Origin: Castellaniella sp034674885
GTDB lineage: Bacteria > Pseudomonadota > Gammaproteobacteria > Burkholderiales > Burkholderiaceae_B
Direction: 5' to 3'
Length of the DNA: 64,000 bases
Assembly (NCBI RefSeq): GCF_034674885.1
Contig: NZ_JAUCDS010000010.1
Location: 1-64,000 of the forward strand
The notes under the pieces: model-generated
What the model saw: only the letters and a program-made list of their open reading frames with translations
The model's database searches: none
What the model was told of the DNA's origin: nothing
Position numbers and translations under genes: made by a program
Shown: positions 39,572 through 47,554 of the stretch, one piece after another
Position numbering within the stretch: position 1 is the first letter of the stretch
How the letters are laid out: every line of letters starts with the position of its first letter

Positions 39572-41623
39572 TCAACTGCCCACCATCCCCCCGTCCTGCT
39601 TCCAGATCACCACGGTCGCAGGACGCGGGCGTGTCGCCCGGTCGCCATCCGGCCAACGGGATGCGGACAGCGGCCTGGCCTGGGCCTCGTCCAGATCCGG
39701 ACCTTCCCCGGGATGCTGGATGTTGATGAAGACGAAGCGCTGATCGGGCGTCCAGGTGATGCCGGTCACTTCACAGCCCCTGGGGCCTGTCAGAAAGCGG
39801 CGCAGTTCGCCGGACGCCGGATCGGCGACCAGCATCTGGTTGTTGCCCTGGCCGGCATAATCCCCATCGTTGCCGTATTTTCCGTCCGTCTGGATCCACA
39901 GCCGACCCTGCGGATCGAACCCCAGGCCGTCGGGGCTGTTGAAGGTGTTCTCCGGCGTGATGTTCCGGGAACCGTGGCGGGGATCGCCCTGCCCATACAC
40001 GCCCGGATTGCCCGCCAGCAGGAAGATGTCCCAGGTGAATGCCCGGCTGGATGCATTCTCGCCCGTCTCGCGCCAGCGCACGATCTGGCCGTAGATGTTC
40101 TTCTCGCGCGGATTGGCCGCATCAGCGCCGGGGTGCAGCGGGCCTCCCGGCCAGCGCGGCTTGCCGCTGCCGCGCGCACTGTTGTTGGTCAGCGTGACAT
40201 AGGCTTCGCGCCGGTCCGGATGCACGGCCACCCATTCGGGCCGGTCCATGGGCGTCGCACCCACCGCATCGGCCGCCTGGCGGGTCTTGATCAGCAATTC
40301 ACCCATGTCCTCGTTGAACAGGGCGCCCAGCCGGCTGCCGTCAGGCGTGGCGGTATCCAGCGCCAAGGGAATCCAGCGGCCAACACCCTGGCCATCCGCG
40401 CCGGCATCGAAACGCGCCACGTACAGGACGCCCCGTTCCAGCAATTGTCGGTTATGGGACGCATCGCCGGAGCGAAAGGTCTGCTCCGACACGAACTTAT
40501 AGAGATATTCGCTTTGCTGGTCGTCTCCCATATAGACGACCACGTGGCCGTCGGGGGCGATCGACAGGGCGGCATTCTCGTGCTTGAAGCGACCCAGGGC
40601 AGTCAGTTTGCGCGGCGCGGCCTTGGGATCGAAAGGATCGATCTCGACGATCCAGCCGTGGCGATTGTATTCGTTGGGTTCCTGCGTCCAATCGAAGCGC
40701 TTGTCGTGCAGATCCCAGGCATAGTCCGGGTCGGAGGCCTTGGCGCCGCCTTTGTAGCGCTGCATGTGTCCGCGATACGCTTCATCCGGGTAGTCGACTG
40801 CCTGCGCATCCCGGTGCCCGACGCCAAAGTAATCGGTGAAGTTTTCCTCGCAGGTCAGGTAGGTGTTCCAGGGCGTCCAGCCATTGCCGCAATTGCCGAA
40901 AGTGCCGCGCACACGCCGGCCGGTAGCATCCGCCTGGGTGCGCAGCAGCGCATGCCCGGCGGCCGGGCCGGCCATGTCGATGGGGGAATTGGCGTGGATA
41001 CTGCGGTTGTAGGGCGAATCCTCGACCAGTTGCCACCGGCCCTGCGTATCCAGACGGATGTGGGTGACGGACACGCCCTGCGCATGCTGAGCCTTGCGAA
41101 CCCAGTCCAGCGTCCAGCCGGGACCGCCGGGCTGCACCCCGGCAGGAAAGAAATAGTGGGGCGTGACGTATTCATGGTTGGTGACCAGCAGGCCTTCCGT
41201 GCTGCTGCCGGAGGCCCCGTTCTTGCCATCGATGGGAAAGAAATGCATGCCGTCGTGGTTGTAGCCGACCTGCTGTTCCTGGGCGGCGCCGTTGTCACTG
41301 GCATCGCCCAGAAACGCCGGCGCGCCAGCATGCAGGGGATCCCCCCAGCGCTTGATCACGGCATGGGCATACTCCGGGGGCACGACCACGGTATCAGCCG
41401 TGCTCATGGGCACGGGACTGAAACCCAGCACGGGCGCGGCAGGCACCGAGCCGGCAGCGGCCAGCGCCTGCGTGACCGGCAGCATGCCGCCCAGGAAACC
41501 GACGGCCCCCATGCCCAGACCGCCCGCCAGGAAGCGGCGACGGCTGAGACGCGCCTGCAGCTGCGTCAGGGATTCCCGACTCGAAGGGTTGACGGGGATA
41601 TCGTCCAGGTCCAGTTTTTTCAT
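39572..41623 (-). CDS. phoX: PhoX-family alkaline phosphatase (DUF839), Tat-exported
   Basis: 683 residues from ATG 41623 (MKKLDLDDIPVN), five bases after GGTGA; GTG 41632 and ATG 41629 are alternatives. Tat motif SRRRFL (27-32), hydrophobic stretch and ALA-A cleavage near 57. The mature part has the PhoX features VTNHEYVTPH, YLTCEENFTDYFG, NRHGWIVEIDPF, FKHENAAL and SPDGLGFDPQGRLWIQTDG (given as separate fragments). PhoX is a calcium/iron phosphatase in the periplasm. It overlaps the phytase-like gene by up to four bases and shares its Pho-box promoter, so it is probably made under phosphate starvation. Confidence 0.9.
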   Translation of the reverse strand: MKKLDLDDIPVNPSSRESLTQLQARLSRRRFLAGGLGMGAVGFLGGMLPVTQALAAAGSVPAAPVLGFSPVPMSTADTVVVPPEYAHAVIKRWGDPLHAGAPAFLGDASDNGAAQEQQVGYNHDGMHFFPIDGKNGASGSSTEGLLVTNHEYVTPHYFFPAGVQPGGPGWTLDWVRKAQHAQGVSVTHIRLDTQGRWQLVEDSPYNRSIHANSPIDMAGPAAGHALLRTQADATGRRVRGTFGNCGNGWTPWNTYLTCEENFTDYFGVGHRDAQAVDYPDEAYRGHMQRYKGGAKASDPDYAWDLHDKRFDWTQEPNEYNRHGWIVEIDPFDPKAAPRKLTALGRFKHENAALSIAPDGHVVVYMGDDQQSEYLYKFVSEQTFRSGDASHNRQLLERGVLYVARFDAGADGQGVGRWIPLALDTATPDGSRLGALFNEDMGELLIKTRQAADAVGATPMDRPEWVAVHPDRREAYVTLTNNSARGSGKPRWPGGPLHPGADAANPREKNIYGQIVRWRETGENASSRAFTWDIFLLAGNPGVYGQGDPRHGSRNITPENTFNSPDGLGFDPQGRLWIQTDGKYGNDGDYAGQGNNQMLVADPASGELRRFLTGPRGCEVTGITWTPDQRFVFINIQHPGEGPDLDEAQARPLSASRWPDGDRATRPRPATVVIWKQDGGMVGS

Positions 41624-41628
41624 GGTCA

Positions 41629-42984
41629 TCACCGGCTGTTCAGCAGTTGTTCGACGCGCAGCAGCACCAGCTCGTTGTCATCCTGGCGGTTGGGCTCTCG
41701 GCTGGACGAGAAGGGAAAATTGTTGTCATTGCCGACGACGATGTGCGCGGCGTCCACGACATCGACGTTCTCGATGGTGAAGAACGGGAACTGCAGGACG
41801 CCGTCGGTCAGGGGCTTGCGGGCGACGCCCTTGGGGTCCTGGATCTTCAGCAGATCGATATACGCGATCTTGCGCATTGCCTGGCCGGCATCCCCATCCG
41901 GGAACACGACCTTGTAGACGCGCTTGAAAGCCGGCAGGTTCGAAAAGCAGACCGTCGTGTCCTTCGCCGCAGGCGCGCAGGCCTTGTCGGGCGTGCCCTC
42001 GCCGTTGTCGCGCTCGATCACCAGAGCGGTCTTCGCGTCAATCATGTTGAAGTCGCCAATGGCATGGTTCTTGCCTTCCAGGGGATAGAACCAGGAACGG
42101 CCCGTCCATTTTTCGTCGGCCACACTGAATTCCAGGACGCGCAGCACCGTCTTGCCGTCCTTCATTTCCCAGCCTCCGGCGCCTTCGTCCCACACAGGAC
42201 CTTTCAGCAGGGGATACAAAAACTTCCCGTCCGGCGAAGCGGCCATGCCTTCGAAGCCCTTGGAGCGCTTCAGGTTCACGCCCTTGTACGACTGCCCTGG
42301 CTCACCGGGTGTCGCCACGCGGTAGTGATCCGGCGACCGGATTGCCTTGCCGTCAACCTCCGTTTCAAAGAACGCCAGCACCTTGCCGCTGCGGTCGGTC
42401 TTGATCAGGTACGGCCCGAACTCGTCCCCGATCCAGAAATGATCGCCGATGGGCTGGAAGCTTTCCGTGTCCAGGTCCGAGCCGGTCAGATAGCGCTGCT
42501 TCGTGTCTTCGTGCACGATGCGAAACGGAATTTTCTTGTCGGGATCACTCAGGAAGACCGTCTGCAATGGAGCCAGGGTGCCGGCAGCCCAATCGATGCG
42601 ATACCGGTTCAGGTACAGCATCGAATCCATGGAATTGGCCTTGGCGCCGAAACCATTGTCGGTCAGAATCCAGGCCGTTCCGTCGTCCAGCACCCGGATG
42701 CCGGAATGCCCCTGGCGGGGCTGGCCCTGGATCGGCAAGGCCATGCCGGTCGCCCGGTCGGCCGAACGCCCCATCACGGTCTCGGGCTTCTCGACGTGGA
42801 CCGCAGTCGTGTATTTACCGGACGATTTCAGGTCATCCGGCGCATCCGCCGGGGCCGACACCACACTTTTGGCGGGCAGCACGGCATGCCCCTGTAGTTC
42901 GGCAGGGGTTTCCTGCTGGGCGGCAGCGACAAATGGAAGGGCGCCGATGATTGCGGCAATGATCGGCAAATGGCGAAACTGCAT
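41629..42984 (-). CDS. Secreted phytase-like esterase-domain protein (PF13449 type)
   Basis: 451 residues with a signal peptide (MQFRHLPIIAAIIGALPFVAAAQ). A beta-propeller-like protein matching the 'esterase-like activity of phytase' family: GHSGIRVLDDGTAWILTDNG, FWIGDEFGPYLIKTD and GFEGMAASPDGKFLYPLLKG fragments are typical. It is followed in the same operon by PhoX and preceded by a Pho box, so release of phosphate from organic esters is likely; the substrate is not shown by the sequence. Confidence 0.82.
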   Translation of the reverse strand: MQFRHLPIIAAIIGALPFVAAAQQETPAELQGHAVLPAKSVVSAPADAPDDLKSSGKYTTAVHVEKPETVMGRSADRATGMALPIQGQPRQGHSGIRVLDDGTAWILTDNGFGAKANSMDSMLYLNRYRIDWAAGTLAPLQTVFLSDPDKKIPFRIVHEDTKQRYLTGSDLDTESFQPIGDHFWIGDEFGPYLIKTDRSGKVLAFFETEVDGKAIRSPDHYRVATPGEPGQSYKGVNLKRSKGFEGMAASPDGKFLYPLLKGPVWDEGAGGWEMKDGKTVLRVLEFSVADEKWTGRSWFYPLEGKNHAIGDFNMIDAKTALVIERDNGEGTPDKACAPAAKDTTVCFSNLPAFKRVYKVVFPDGDAGQAMRKIAYIDLLKIQDPKGVARKPLTDGVLQFPFFTIENVDVVDAAHIVVGNDNNFPFSSSREPNRQDDNELVLLRVEQLLNSR

Positions 42985-43020
42985 GGGCTCGTCCTTGACA
43001 TGACTGAGAGAGGAGCATGC

Positions 43021-43054
43021 AGTCTAGCGAGCGCATATGACGCGCATGTGACAG
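43021..43054 (-). promoter_or_regulatory. Pho box and -10 of the phytase-like/phoX operon
   Basis: On the minus strand CTGTCAC-ATGC-GCGTCAT (43054-43037) matches the PhoB box, two CTGTCAT repeats 11 bases apart (6/7 and 5/7). Ten bases later comes TAGACT (43026-43021), a fair -10. PhoB boxes normally replace the -35 at this distance. The box lies ~55 bases before the start codon of the phytase-like gene. Confidence 0.75.
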
Positions 43055-43116
43055 GCTGACCGGGTAAATCACCCACAAATATTAGGGTTAACACTAGTCA
43101 AACCCACCAACAAACG

Positions 43117-43122
43117 GTATAC
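43117..43122 (+). promoter_or_regulatory. GTATAC site / -10 region before the 82-residue protein gene
   Basis: TATACT (43118-43123) with TAGTCA 17 bases upstream (43095-43100) makes a plausible promoter for the gene at 43166. It overlaps GTATACTAA, which matches the site before the GntR gene (53629). Operator function is uncertain. Confidence 0.4.
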
Positions 43123-43165
43123 TAAATACAAGTCAATCGGGACGAACCCGCACAGGAGAACCATC

Positions 43166-43414
43166 ATGGCATCCCCTAAATCCTACCCCTCCACGCCCGT
43201 GGGCGAACTGCTGGGCCGCTTCTACAATCACCGCTCGGTTCTCAGGCGCACCATTCCGCTATTTGCCATCACACCAAAAGACGTGGTCAAGGCCTTGCGA
43301 GGCGAAGCGGCCATGAAACCCGGCCAATCCACCCCCGCTACTCCCGGCAGCACGCCGCACCAGCGGACCGTGGCACCGCACAGCAGTCGCCGGCCCGCGC
43401 ATGCCTCTTCGTAA
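43166..43414 (+). CDS. Small basic protein of unknown function
   Basis: 82 residues behind a strong ribosome site (CAGGAGAACCATC). The N-terminal half (PVGELLGRFYNHRSVLRRTI, then ITPKDVVKALRGE) looks folded and partly helical; the rest is a Pro/Thr/Ser/His-rich basic tail. There is no signal peptide or membrane helix. I do not recognise the family. It lies between the Pho operon and the end of the catabolic cluster, and its own promoter contains a GTATAC core. Confidence 0.65.
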   Translation: MASPKSYPSTPVGELLGRFYNHRSVLRRTIPLFAITPKDVVKALRGEAAMKPGQSTPATPGSTPHQRTVAPHSSRRPAHASS

Positions 43415-43467
43415 TTGCAAACGGGGCGGGGCAGCCCGCCTGCCTGCCCTTCTCTCGGTGGGGGCCA

Positions 43468-44487
43468 TCAGGCCTCCACTGAATCCTCGCGGTGATGGAA
43501 GGTGAAGCTGTCTGAATAGATGTAGTCCAGCTCGGCCCCCAAGCCCAGCAGCAGCCGCTTGGTATCCGTCACCATTCCGGGCGATCCGCACAGGTAGAAG
43601 GCAAATTCGGACACATCCTCGAAGTCCTGGGCAATGGCCTGCTGCACATGTCCGCACCGGCCTTGCCAGGTATCGGCAGCCCGGGACAGGACCGGCACGA
43701 AATTGAATTCATACAGCCGGTCCGCCCACGAATCGAGTTCCTCGCGCGCATATAGATCGTCTTCAGTGCGCATCCCCCAATACAGCGATACCGGCGGACA
43801 ATCCTCGTCGTCCAGCAGCGATTCCAGGATGGCGCGAATCGGTGCCAGGCCGGTGCCTGTCGCGACGAAAATCATGGGCCGGTAGTCCTCGGCATGGTAG
43901 CAGAACGTCCCGCGAGGGATTTCGACGTCCAACATGCTGCCTGCGGCGAGCGAGCCCAGAAGACCCTGAGTGAAATGCCCCCCCGGCACGCGCCGGATGT
44001 GGAACTCGACCTCGTTGCCAAACGGATACGCGCCAGCCATCGAAAAACTGCGCTCGCCGATGCCTTCGAGCAGTACATTCATGTGCTGGCCGGGCCGGTA
44101 ATCACAATCCAGATCTTCCGGGAGCTGAAGCACCAGGCGCGAAATATCGGCAGTCAGCGGTTCCACCGCCCTGACCTCGGCTTGCGTACGGATAGGTTCC
44201 GGCAATTCCGGCCCCTTGCTGGCAGGCGTGATCACCATATCGCAATCGGGGTGGGCCTGGCAGGCCAGGGCATAGCCCTGGGCCGCTTCTTCCTCGGTGA
44301 GCGCCATCGGGAACTCATCGTAGTGGGCAGATCCCTCCTGGACCTTGATCCTGCACGTGCCGCAGCTCCCGAAGGTGCACTCGTGCGGCAGCCTGACGCC
44401 GGCCCGCAGGGCTGCATCCAGAATGGTTTCCTGACCCGCAACTTCGAATGCCTCTTGGGTATCCGATACCACTATCCGATGACTCAT
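43468..44487 (-). CDS. NAD(P)H oxidoreductase with N-terminal [2Fe-2S] ferredoxin domain
   Basis: 339 residues. Plant-type ferredoxin domain with C37, C42, C45 and C76, then an FAD domain (RSFSMAGA; PGGHFTQGLL) and an NAD(P) domain (ATGTGLAPIRA, LCGSPGMV). This is the layout of phenol hydroxylase P5, methane monooxygenase reductase and similar proteins: NAD(P)H to FAD to 2Fe-2S to an oxygenase. GGAGAG lies six bases before ATG 44487. Last gene of the minus-strand unit that begins with the diiron protein at 47391, which is its probable electron acceptor (inference), directly or through the ferredoxins at 54421 and 55041. Confidence 0.9.
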   Translation of the reverse strand: MSHRIVVSDTQEAFEVAGQETILDAALRAGVRLPHECTFGSCGTCRIKVQEGSAHYDEFPMALTEEEAAQGYALACQAHPDCDMVITPASKGPELPEPIRTQAEVRAVEPLTADISRLVLQLPEDLDCDYRPGQHMNVLLEGIGERSFSMAGAYPFGNEVEFHIRRVPGGHFTQGLLGSLAAGSMLDVEIPRGTFCYHAEDYRPMIFVATGTGLAPIRAILESLLDDEDCPPVSLYWGMRTEDDLYAREELDSWADRLYEFNFVPVLSRAADTWQGRCGHVQQAIAQDFEDVSEFAFYLCGSPGMVTDTKRLLLGLGAELDYIYSDSFTFHHREDSVEA

Positions 44488-44523
44488 GGCGACTCTCCAG
44501 ACTGTTCTCGCCGATTGACGGGC

Positions 44524-45003
44524 TTATTTCTTGATGTCGGCTTCCACCAGCACGGCCATGCCCTTGGCCTTCAGGGCGTCAGCCAGTGCCCGCAGGCCGG
44601 CCAGCCCGGCCTCTGTATCCTGCTTGCCATTGCCGCCGCTCAACCCGAGGCCACCGACGACCTCGTCATCCACCACAATCGGGAAGCCGCCCACGAACGC
44701 CGCAAAGCGCCCTTCGAAGCTGAGCTGAATGCCAAAGGCCTCGTTGCCCGGCAGTGCCGGCCCGTTGGGCGGAGTGGTGAACAAATGCGTCGAGCGCTTG
44801 TGTCCTGCGGCTGTGAATGCCTTGTTCATGGCGATCTGCGGCCCGGTGATCCGAGCGCCATTCATGCGCTCCAGCACAATCGGAAAGCCACCGGCATCCA
44901 CCACGCATACGGTCTCCAGGACTCCGATTTCCTTGGATCTCGCGATGGCCGCATCCACCATCAGTCGGGCTTCTTCCAGTTCCAGTTGCAGGGTCTTTTT
45001 CAT
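44524..45003 (-). CDS. GlcG/HbpS-family protein
   Basis: 159 residues from ATG 45003, after GGAGGACAGAG. Typical GlcG features: L-x-L-E-EAR..., CVVDAGGFPIVLERMNGAR, and the Gly-rich strand FVGGFPIVVDDEVVGGLGLSGG (fragments VVGGLGLSGG). The family is found beside many catabolic and glycolate genes and is linked to heme or small-molecule binding in HbpS; its biochemical role is not settled. It sits between the aldehyde dehydrogenase and reductase genes in the same orientation. Confidence 0.82.
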   Translation of the reverse strand: MKKTLQLELEEARLMVDAAIARSKEIGVLETVCVVDAGGFPIVLERMNGARITGPQIAMNKAFTAAGHKRSTHLFTTPPNGPALPGNEAFGIQLSFEGRFAAFVGGFPIVVDDEVVGGLGLSGGNGKQDTEAGLAGLRALADALKAKGMAVLVEADIKK

Positions 45004-45068
45004 CTCTGTCCTCCAATGACATAAGTGCTGCGATGGCTCCGATGCGAAGCCGTCGTCAAAATGAATGC

Positions 45069-46535
45069 TCAAACGCCGCGATACACGGTCTTGATCTGGG
45101 TGAAGAACTCCAGACCAGCGCGCCCGGACTCTCTGAACGTTGCCGTGCTGGATCGCTTGATGCCGCCAAACGGCGCATTCACCAGATTCCCGGTCGTCGT
45201 GCGGTTGATCTTGACGGTCCCGGCCTGAATGTCGTGCGCGAACCGATGAGCCAGCCGCGCGTCGCGCGTCACGATGCCGGCCGACAGACCGTATTCGGTG
45301 TCGTTGGCGATTTCCAGCGCCTGCTCGTAACCGTCCACCACGAGAATCGCGATGACGGGACCGAAGATCTCCTCGCGCGCGATCCGCATGTCGGGCTTCA
45401 CGTCGGTGAAGATCGCCGGCGTCACGAAGTAGCCCTTGTCATACGCGGCGCCACTCAGACGATCCCCTCCCACCAGATGGGTGGCTTCCGCCTTGCCGAT
45501 TGCGACGTACTCCAGGACGGTCTTCATCTGACTGGCGGTCGCCAAAGGCCCCAGGTCGTTGCCGGCCTGCATGCCGGAGCCCACCTTCAGCAGGGCGACC
45601 CGCTGCAGCAGCTTGTCGGTGAACGACTGGCTGACCGCCCGGTCGACCAGCACCCGGCTGGTGCCGGTACAGGCCTGCCCCGTCAGCGACAGGCCGCCCT
45701 TGATGGTCAGATCCACCGCCAGATCGATATCGGCATCCGCCATCACGATCAAGGGGTTCTTGCCGCCCAGCTCCATCTGCAGGCGCGTCGTCATCGATGC
45801 GCCGCGATGAATGGCCTCGCCCGCCTGCGTCGAACCGGTGAAGGTGATGGCGCGGACCTCGGCCGACTGCGTCAGGACGCCGCCGACCCTGGACGCCCGC
45901 CCCGTCAGGAAATTCAGGACGCCGGCCGGTATGCCGGCATCGACCAGGGCTTCTGCCAGCCTATAGCCTGACAGGGGTGTGTCCGTCGATGGCTTGAAGA
46001 CCACGGTGTTCCCCATGATCAGCGCCGGAGCGATCTTGCGAGATGGGATGGAGATGGGGAAATTCCAGGGCGAGATCACAGTCACGACGCCCAGCGGCTC
46101 ACGCTGGGTATAGACCACCATGTCAGGATCGTCCTGGGGGAAAGTCTCACCGGAATAAGTCTGGCCCTCGATCGCATAGAACTGCAATGTGCTGGCGGAC
46201 CTGAGCACTTCGGCCTTGGCCTGGGACAGCTGTTTGCCTTCTTCCCGGGTGAGCTCTTCGGCAATCTGGTCGACTCGTTCGCGCAGCAATTCAGCCGCCC
46301 GGATCAGGATGGCCGCGCGCCTGGAAATCGGCGTGGCGAACCAGGCCGGGAATGCTGCATGGGCCGCCTCGATCGCAGCCCGGGCATCCTGTTGGTCAGA
46401 ATCCTGGAAGTGACCGACGATATCCGACGTGTCGGCCGGGTTAGGGTTGGGGTAGGTGTCGCCCGAGGCCGCCGCCTGCCACTTCCCACCGATGTAGTTC
46501 TTGAAAACCTGCGTATTGATATTGCCCACAGCCAA
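45069..46535 (-). CDS. NAD(P)-dependent aldehyde dehydrogenase
   Basis: 488 residues if TTG 46535 is the start; GTG 46529 (two codons on) is better placed after CAGGA. Motifs: cofactor-binding SPWNFPISIPSRKIAPALI and FTGSTQAGEAI, general base Glu in MELGGKNPL, nucleophile Cys in TGQACTGTSRV, and EEIFGPV. The sequence is of the benzaldehyde/vanillin or ketoglutarate-semialdehyde dehydrogenase sort, oxidising an aldehyde to an acid. The position next to the diiron gene suggests the aldehyde is a product of that enzyme's pathway; the natural aldehyde is unknown. Confidence 0.9.
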   Translation of the reverse strand: MAVGNINTQVFKNYIGGKWQAAASGDTYPNPNPADTSDIVGHFQDSDQQDARAAIEAAHAAFPAWFATPISRRAAILIRAAELLRERVDQIAEELTREEGKQLSQAKAEVLRSASTLQFYAIEGQTYSGETFPQDDPDMVVYTQREPLGVVTVISPWNFPISIPSRKIAPALIMGNTVVFKPSTDTPLSGYRLAEALVDAGIPAGVLNFLTGRASRVGGVLTQSAEVRAITFTGSTQAGEAIHRGASMTTRLQMELGGKNPLIVMADADIDLAVDLTIKGGLSLTGQACTGTSRVLVDRAVSQSFTDKLLQRVALLKVGSGMQAGNDLGPLATASQMKTVLEYVAIGKAEATHLVGGDRLSGAAYDKGYFVTPAIFTDVKPDMRIAREEIFGPVIAILVVDGYEQALEIANDTEYGLSAGIVTRDARLAHRFAHDIQAGTVKINRTTTGNLVNAPFGGIKRSSTATFRESGRAGLEFFTQIKTVYRGV

Positions 46536-46659
46536 TCATCCTGTTGCCGGACCAAGCGACATCCATGGATGTCGCGGAATCCGGATCGATTCCATGAGGA
46601 ATGAACTTGTCGGCGGCGCACGGCCCCACTGAATCCAGGCCGGCCGCGCACCATCCGAT

Positions 46660-47391
46660 TTACGCCGCCATTTCCAGTTCTTCGAGAGAGATCTCGTCCT
46701 TCACGTAATCGTTGTACAGGGCCGTGGTATACAGATACCGCATCTTTGCGCCAATTTCGCAGATGTGCAGGCATTTCTGCTGCAGCTCGACGGTATTGGC
46801 ATGCTCCAGGACGATCTGGTAGCCGCGCTCGCCGTGGATTTCATCGGACACGATGTGCAGATCGAAGAATTCCGCTTCTTCGTCGGTGAAGCCGTATTTA
46901 TCCTTCAGGATTGGCGATTGCTTGCGGTAGATCGACGGCACCTGGGATTCCAGCCCGACCACCAGACCAGCCACCGCGACGATGGGGTCCTCCCGCATCG
47001 CCACGCAATAACACCAGGACTGCAGCGCGCGCGTCGTCGGCGACATATTGTCCGGGCTTTCCACGCGTTCACGCGTCGTGCCGCAGGCCTCGGCAAATCG
47101 GATCAGCAGATCGGTATGACGATCGCCGCCGATTTCCTCTTCGTACATATTGGCCAGCAGGAAGTCCTTTGCTTCGGTGAAATTGTCGGGCATGCGTGCA
47201 TAGACATAGGCCAGGTAGTCTGCGAACGGTCCGACATAGTGGTAGTGGTTCTCGGCCCAGCGTGCCATATGGGCCCGGCTCAGTTTACCGGTCGCCCAAG
47301 CCACGCTGAAGGGAGCCTTATTCGCGCTATTGCCCTTGATCGCCAATTCCAGGGCGGTGCGGAATTCATCTTGGTTCATCAATGTAGCCAT
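46660..47391 (-). CDS. Heme-oxygenase-like diiron (HDO) protein, CADD/PqqC-like
   Basis: 243 residues from ATG 47391 (MATLMNQDEF), six bases after AGGA; ATG 47397 is an alternative. All-helical fold expected. The residues E85, H92, E148, H179, D183 and H186 (YEEEIGGDRH, VGLESQV, DLHIVSDEIHG) reproduce the E-x6-H...E...H-x3-D-x2-H ligand pattern of chlamydial CADD and other HDO oxidases. Such proteins use Fe(II)2 (or Mn/Fe) and O2 for C-H, C-C, C-N or N-oxidation. First gene of the unit with an aldehyde dehydrogenase, a GlcG-like protein and a ferredoxin reductase; a double GTATAC site lies ~105 bases upstream. Substrate unknown. Confidence 0.85.
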   Translation of the reverse strand: MATLMNQDEFRTALELAIKGNSANKAPFSVAWATGKLSRAHMARWAENHYHYVGPFADYLAYVYARMPDNFTEAKDFLLANMYEEEIGGDRHTDLLIRFAEACGTTRERVESPDNMSPTTRALQSWCYCVAMREDPIVAVAGLVVGLESQVPSIYRKQSPILKDKYGFTDEEAEFFDLHIVSDEIHGERGYQIVLEHANTVELQQKCLHICEIGAKMRYLYTTALYNDYVKDEISLEELEMAA

Positions 47392-47497
47392 TTCCATTCC
47401 TGTATCAAAACACAACATAAAAGTAGATGGTCTCAAGACCTCGCCCAGGAAGATCCGCATGTCCAGCGGGTCGATTGAGCAGCATGTACGGACTATT

Positions 47498-47510
47498 GTA
47501 TACCGTATAC
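47498..47510. promoter_or_regulatory. Tandem GTATAC operator upstream of the diiron protein gene
   Basis: ATTGTATACCGTATACTG has two GTATAC cores seven bases apart (47498-47503, 47505-47510). ATTGTATACCGT recurs exactly at 55405-55416. Likely site for the GntR/FCD regulator encoded at 53670 (inference). Confidence 0.55.
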
Positions 47511-47554
47511 TGTTATAGAAAATAAGGGTTATCCCGAGAATTTCGAACCCTGAA

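Noticed and set aside
39506..41917. An 803-codon plus-strand frame starting inside tRNA-Thr
   Set aside because: It begins within the tRNA and is antisense to PhoX, which has a Tat signal and family motifs.
46737..46742. GTATAC cores within coding sequence (HDO gene, porin gene, 54988, 55845) as further operators
   Set aside because: They lie inside genes, lack the flanking ATT or second half-site, and are about what base composition would give.
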